Assembly (NCBI GenBank): GCA_003164925.1
Contig: PLRV01000036.1
Span: 1 to 64,000, forward strand
Direction of reading: 5' to 3'
DNA from: Caulobacteraceae bacterium
GTDB lineage: Bacteria; Pseudomonadota; Alphaproteobacteria; Caulobacterales; Caulobacteraceae
Length of the DNA: 64,000 bases
Position numbers and translations under genes: made by a program. This document shows positions 61,457 through 64,000 of this stretch, piece by piece. Numbering within the stretch: the stretch's first letter is position 1; each line of letters begins with the position of its first letter. The notes under the pieces are model-generated. The model had not been told where the DNA came from. It ran no database searches and worked only from the letters and a program-made list of their open reading frames with translations.

Positions 61457-62653
61457 TCAGACCAGCGCTTGGACGATTCTCTCGGCCAGCCTGCGCGCCA
61501 CCTCGGCCTTGGAGGCCATGGGCCAGGATTCAGCCCCCTCGTGGGTGATCAGGTTGACCGTGTTCTCGTCTCCCCCCATCACCCCGGCCTGGCTCACGTC
61601 GTTGGCTATGATCCAGTCGCAGCCCTTGCGCGCCAGCTTGGCGCGGGCGTTGGCCTCAAGGTCGTTGGTCTCCGCCGCGAAGCCCACCACCAGGCGCGGT
61701 CTTTGCGCGCCGGCCTTGGACAGGGTCGCGAGGATGTCCGGGGTCTCGACAAGTTGCAGGGTCGGCGCTCCGGTCTGGCCTTTCTTCAGCTTCAGGCCCT
61801 CGGTCTGCGCCGGCTTCCAGTCGGCCACGGCGGCGGTGAGAACCGCCACATCCGCGGGCAGGGCGGCCTGGCAGGCGGCCAGCATCTGGTCGGCCGTCTC
61901 CACCTGCACGCGCTTGACGGCCGGCGGCGCGGCAAGGCCGGTGGGGCCGGACACCAGGGTCACATCCGCCCCCAGCCGGGCCAGGGCCTCGGCAATGGCG
62001 TAGCCCTGCTTGCCGCTGGAGCGGTTGGTGAGCAGGCGCACCGGATCGATCGGCTCCACGGTGGGGCCGGCGGTGACCAGGGCGCGCTTTCCCAGCAGGG
62101 GCCGGGCGGCGGGACCGGCCAGGGCGGCCATGAAGGCCTCGAAGATGACTGGCGGCTCGGCCAGGCGTCCCGGCCCGAACTCGCCGCAGGCCATGGCGCC
62201 CTCGTCCGGCCCCACGAACAGCACCCCGCGCGCCTTAAGGGTCGCCAGATTGGCCTGGGTGGCCGCATGCAGCCACATGCGCAGGTTCATGGCCGGCGCC
62301 ATCAGCACCGGCTTGTCGGTGGCCAGAAGGGTGGTGGAGGCCAGATCGTCGGCCAGGCCGGCGGCGGCCTTGGCCATCAGGTCGGCGGTGGCCGGGGCGA
62401 CGACCACCAGATCGGCCGAGCGCGACAGCTCGATATGGCCCATGCCGGAGTCGTCGGTAAGGGCGAACAGGTCCTGATAGACTTTGTCCTCGCACAGGGC
62501 CTCCAGCGACAGGGGCGTGACGAACTGGGCGCCCGCGCGGGTGAGGATCGGGCGCACGGCGACGCCCGCCTTGCGCAGCAGGCGCACGAGCTCCAGCGCC
62601 TTATAGGCCGCCACGCCGCCGCCGACGATCAGAAGCACCCTTTGGCCGGACAC
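61457..62653 (-). CDS. coaBC: CoaBC: phosphopantothenoylcysteine decarboxylase / PPC synthetase
   Basis: A 398-residue bifunctional coenzyme A enzyme. The N-terminal flavoprotein CoaC half has VLLIVGGGVAAYKALELV, the catalytic NLRMW-type MAPAMNLRMWLHAATQ, and GEFGPGRLAEP. The C-terminal CoaB half has RALVTAGPTVEPIDPVRLLTNRSSGKQG and FAAETNDLEANARAKLARKG with the CTP-dependent synthetase motifs. It converts 4'-phosphopantothenate to 4'-phosphopantetheine in two steps in the cytosol. It is divergent from the lipoprotein gene at 62803, sharing a 149-bp region with a LexA-type box. Confidence 0.97.
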   Translation of the reverse strand: MSGQRVLLIVGGGVAAYKALELVRLLRKAGVAVRPILTRAGAQFVTPLSLEALCEDKVYQDLFALTDDSGMGHIELSRSADLVVVAPATADLMAKAAAGLADDLASTTLLATDKPVLMAPAMNLRMWLHAATQANLATLKARGVLFVGPDEGAMACGEFGPGRLAEPPVIFEAFMAALAGPAARPLLGKRALVTAGPTVEPIDPVRLLTNRSSGKQGYAIAEALARLGADVTLVSGPTGLAAPPAVKRVQVETADQMLAACQAALPADVAVLTAAVADWKPAQTEGLKLKKGQTGAPTLQLVETPDILATLSKAGAQRPRLVVGFAAETNDLEANARAKLARKGCDWIIANDVSQAGVMGGDENTVNLITHEGAESWPMASKAEVARRLAERIVQALV

Positions 62654-62741
62654 GCTTTTTCCTCAACCGCTCAGGCTTTCCCTCAAGCGTACAGGGCGCG
62701 TCATAGCGTTTTTCGAGGGGTATGGACAAATGCCGCCTTTT

Positions 62742-62756
62742 GTTCTTTATTTGTTC
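62742..62756 (+). promoter_or_regulatory. LexA-type SOS box GTTC-N7-GTTC
   Basis: GTTCTTTATTTGTTC exactly matches the alphaproteobacterial LexA consensus GTTC-N7-GTTC. It lies 46 bp upstream of the 62803 start codon, where a repressor would block transcription, and about 90 bp from the divergent coaBC start. A chance match is possible but the T-rich flank and position support function. Confidence 0.65.
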
Positions 62757-62802
62757 CAGGTGTGTGAGCGGTCGGAAGGGACCGCAGGTGGAGGGCTAGG
62801 CA

Positions 62803-63468
62803 ATGTCTTGGAGTGTGATGTTCGGGTGCGCGCGAGCCGGACGTTCGGCGGGCCGCGATTGGGGCCTTGGCGTAAGTCTTCTGGCGATTGTTTCGTTGAG
62901 TTTGGGCGCATGCGATGCGGCGCCGTCGGCCAGTCCGGCGCGGACGCACACGGCCAACGAGGGTTCAGGCCCGCTTTATGCGGACGGCGGCGCCCAGCCG
63001 GTCGCCTATAGCTCCACCGTCCGCCCGCAGACGAGCGCGGCCTATGGCGGGGCGTCCGCGTCCACGGCCGATCTGGACGCCGATGCGCCGCGCTATCATG
63101 GCAAGCCGATCTGGGCGGCCAATCGCAACCACTCCAGCCAGGACAACGCCGACTATCAGTTCAAGAAAAACGGGGCGGACCTGGACGCGGACAGCGAGGA
63201 TGCGTTCATCGCCAAGGCGCACGCCTTTGTGGATCATCCGCCGCAAGGGGCTGAGACGCTCAAGCGGTCCAACGGCGACACCCTGGTCTATGACGCCAAG
63301 AGCAATCTGTTCGCGGTGGTGGCCAAGGACGGCGCCCCGCGCACCATCTTCAAGCCGCGCGATGGGGCCAGCTATTGGGCCCAACAGAAGGCCGATCTGG
63401 ACAAGCCCTATACCGGCTATCGCACAGCGGCGCGCAAGGCCCCCGGCGGGGGGGACGACAATGGTTAG
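62803..63468 (+). CDS. Lipoprotein with polymorphic-toxin-nuclease-like (BECR-type) domain
   Basis: A 221-residue protein. A hydrophobic signal region ends in the lipobox SLSLGAC (C37), so it is probably a lipoprotein. After a Ser/Ala-rich linker, residues about 105-215 read YQFKKNGADLDADSEDAFIA, GDTLVYDAKSNLFAVVAKDG, PRTIFKPRDGASYWAQQKAD. This resembles the C-terminal nuclease domains of Rhs/CDI-type polymorphic toxins in the Barnase/EndoU/ColicinE5/RelE superfamily, where the usual form is H-F-x-KHG...GDxVRY...FGVVSKDGxxRTxFKP. The assignment is from pattern memory, not a search. An SOS box precedes it and the next gene overlaps by 8 nt. RBS GGAGGGC supports ATG 62803. Confidence 0.65.
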   Translation: MSWSVMFGCARAGRSAGRDWGLGVSLLAIVSLSLGACDAAPSASPARTHTANEGSGPLYADGGAQPVAYSSTVRPQTSAAYGGASASTADLDADAPRYHGKPIWAANRNHSSQDNADYQFKKNGADLDADSEDAFIAKAHAFVDHPPQGAETLKRSNGDTLVYDAKSNLFAVVAKDGAPRTIFKPRDGASYWAQQKADLDKPYTGYRTAARKAPGGGDDNG

Positions 63469-63859
63469 GGCGGGCGCAATGTTGAGGACTGGATGGATGT
63501 TATTACTGTCAGGGTCTTTGGCGGCGGCGGCCATTGGCGGGATCGCGCACGCCCAGGTCCACTACAGTTGCAACGAACCCTTGGGCAATATGCAAATCTG
63601 CCGGGATTCGGACGGCAATAGCTACACGGTCATGCGCGACGCCGTGGGCGCGACGATCAGCGACAGTCAAGGCCGCACCGCTCACGTCCAGACCGATCCG
63701 ATCGGCGGGACGACCATCCAACAGGAGGATGGCTCGGTGGTGCGTGGCCGCACCGACGCCTTTGGCAATACCACCTATGAAGACGAGCAGGGTCGGCAAA
63801 CCCAATGCCATAGATCGCCCATCGCCTTGCCGGGGCAGACTGAGGAGGACTGCCAGTAG
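63461..63859 (+). CDS. Small secreted protein with YD-like repeats
   Basis: A 132-residue protein overlapping the lipoprotein gene by 8 nt. The signal peptide MLLLSGSLAAAAIGGIAHA is cleaved before QVHYSC. The mature part has short repeats of the form DxxGxT: RDSDGNSYTVMRDAVGATIS, DSQGRTAHVQTDPIGGTTIQ, DAFGNTTYEDEQGRQT. These resemble the YD/RHS-type beta-strand repeats. Cysteines near both ends could form a disulfide. No family is recognised with certainty. Overlap with the upstream gene indicates a two-gene transcription unit under the same control; ATG 63479 is an alternative start. Confidence 0.6.
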   Translation: MVRAGAMLRTGWMLLLSGSLAAAAIGGIAHAQVHYSCNEPLGNMQICRDSDGNSYTVMRDAVGATISDSQGRTAHVQTDPIGGTTIQQEDGSVVRGRTDAFGNTTYEDEQGRQTQCHRSPIALPGQTEEDCQ

Positions 63860-63909
63860 GAGCCGGGGCGCCGGGGGCGGTGATGGGCCTGACCCAGCTA
63901 AGCCGCCCT

Positions 63910-64000
63910 CTATCGGGTAAGAACCGTTCGGCGCGGGGCGAAGGCGGCCGTGGGCGCATAGGGCTGAAAACCGGTCGCCAGGCCGATCATGTCCGCCCCC
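63910..64000 (-). CDS. Possible 3' end of a gene continuing beyond the window
   Basis: On the minus strand a frame open to the window edge reads ADMIGLATGFQPYAPTAAFA and ends RRTVLTR at a stop in 63910-63912. Composition and codon use look coding, but only 29 codons are visible, so no product can be named. It is convergent with the small secreted protein gene. Confidence 0.35.
   Translation of the reverse strand, partial: GADMIGLATGFQPYAPTAAFAPRRTVLTR

Overview
The window reads as a high-GC alphaproteobacterial chromosome, most likely from the Caulobacterales (Caulobacter/Phenylobacterium type). Supporting signs are a RegB/RegA redox two-component pair next to a SenC/Sco gene, an intracellular PHB depolymerase, a two-domain MaeB malic enzyme, adjacent dut and coaBC, a LexA-type GTTC-N7-GTTC box, and intergenic repeats rich in GANTC (CcrM-type) sites. 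The genus is inference. I saw no rRNA, tRNA, CRISPR array or prophage.

Layout. (1) 1-20.6 kb is a surface-polysaccharide island. It holds a truncated GT2, an IS5-type relic, a two-methyltransferase coiled-coil protein, an AT-richer GT2/HAD/GT2 block, an intact ISL3-family insertion that appears to sit inside an older IS21-type relic, a DUF1919 gene whose 3' end runs into that relic, a 1392-codon GT4-GT2-RgpF protein, a Wzm/Wzt ABC exporter, rmlA, an apparent rmlB relic, rmlC, a PseB-type dehydratase and a DegT-type aminotransferase. (2) 20.6-29.7 kb is mostly metabolism: a small secreted protein, a GNAT enzyme, NadE, an alpha/beta hydrolase, an MFS pump, threonine dehydratase, an FKBP lipoprotein and ArgE. 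(3) 29.7-37.7 kb is a second glycosylation cluster with GT9, GT4, a WcaF-like acetyltransferase, a WaaE-like GT2, and a translationally coupled set gtrA / HAD-UbiA / dprE1-like / dprE2-like. The last set resembles the actinobacterial route to polyprenyl-phosphate arabinofuranose. (4) 37.7-46.7 kb is a Wzy-type exopolysaccharide locus: OPX export protein, a Gly-rich secreted protein, a BBP2 beta-barrel, a Wzc-like chain-length regulator/tyrosine kinase, a Wzy-like polymerase, an initiating sugar transferase and a VanZ-like protein. (5) 46.8-51.3 kb has regA, regB, senC and phaZ. (6) 51.3-64 kb carries housekeeping genes: a YgjP-like metallopeptidase, PBP1A, a hybrid histidine kinase, an AmpG-like permease, maeB, dapB, dut and coaBC. 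It ends with a candidate SOS-controlled pair, a lipoprotein with a polymorphic-toxin-nuclease-like domain followed by a small secreted repeat protein.

How it fits together. Regions 1, 3 and 4 supply nucleotide sugars, lipid-linked donors, glycosyltransferases and two export routes (ABC and Wzy/Wzc/OPX) for cell-surface glycans. Two families of palindromic intergenic repeats are scattered through 19-50 kb, mostly around the polysaccharide and redox-regulator genes. The strongest leads are the DprE-type arabinose-donor operon in a Gram-negative setting and the LexA-box-controlled lipoprotein/nuclease-like pair at 62.7-63.9 kb.
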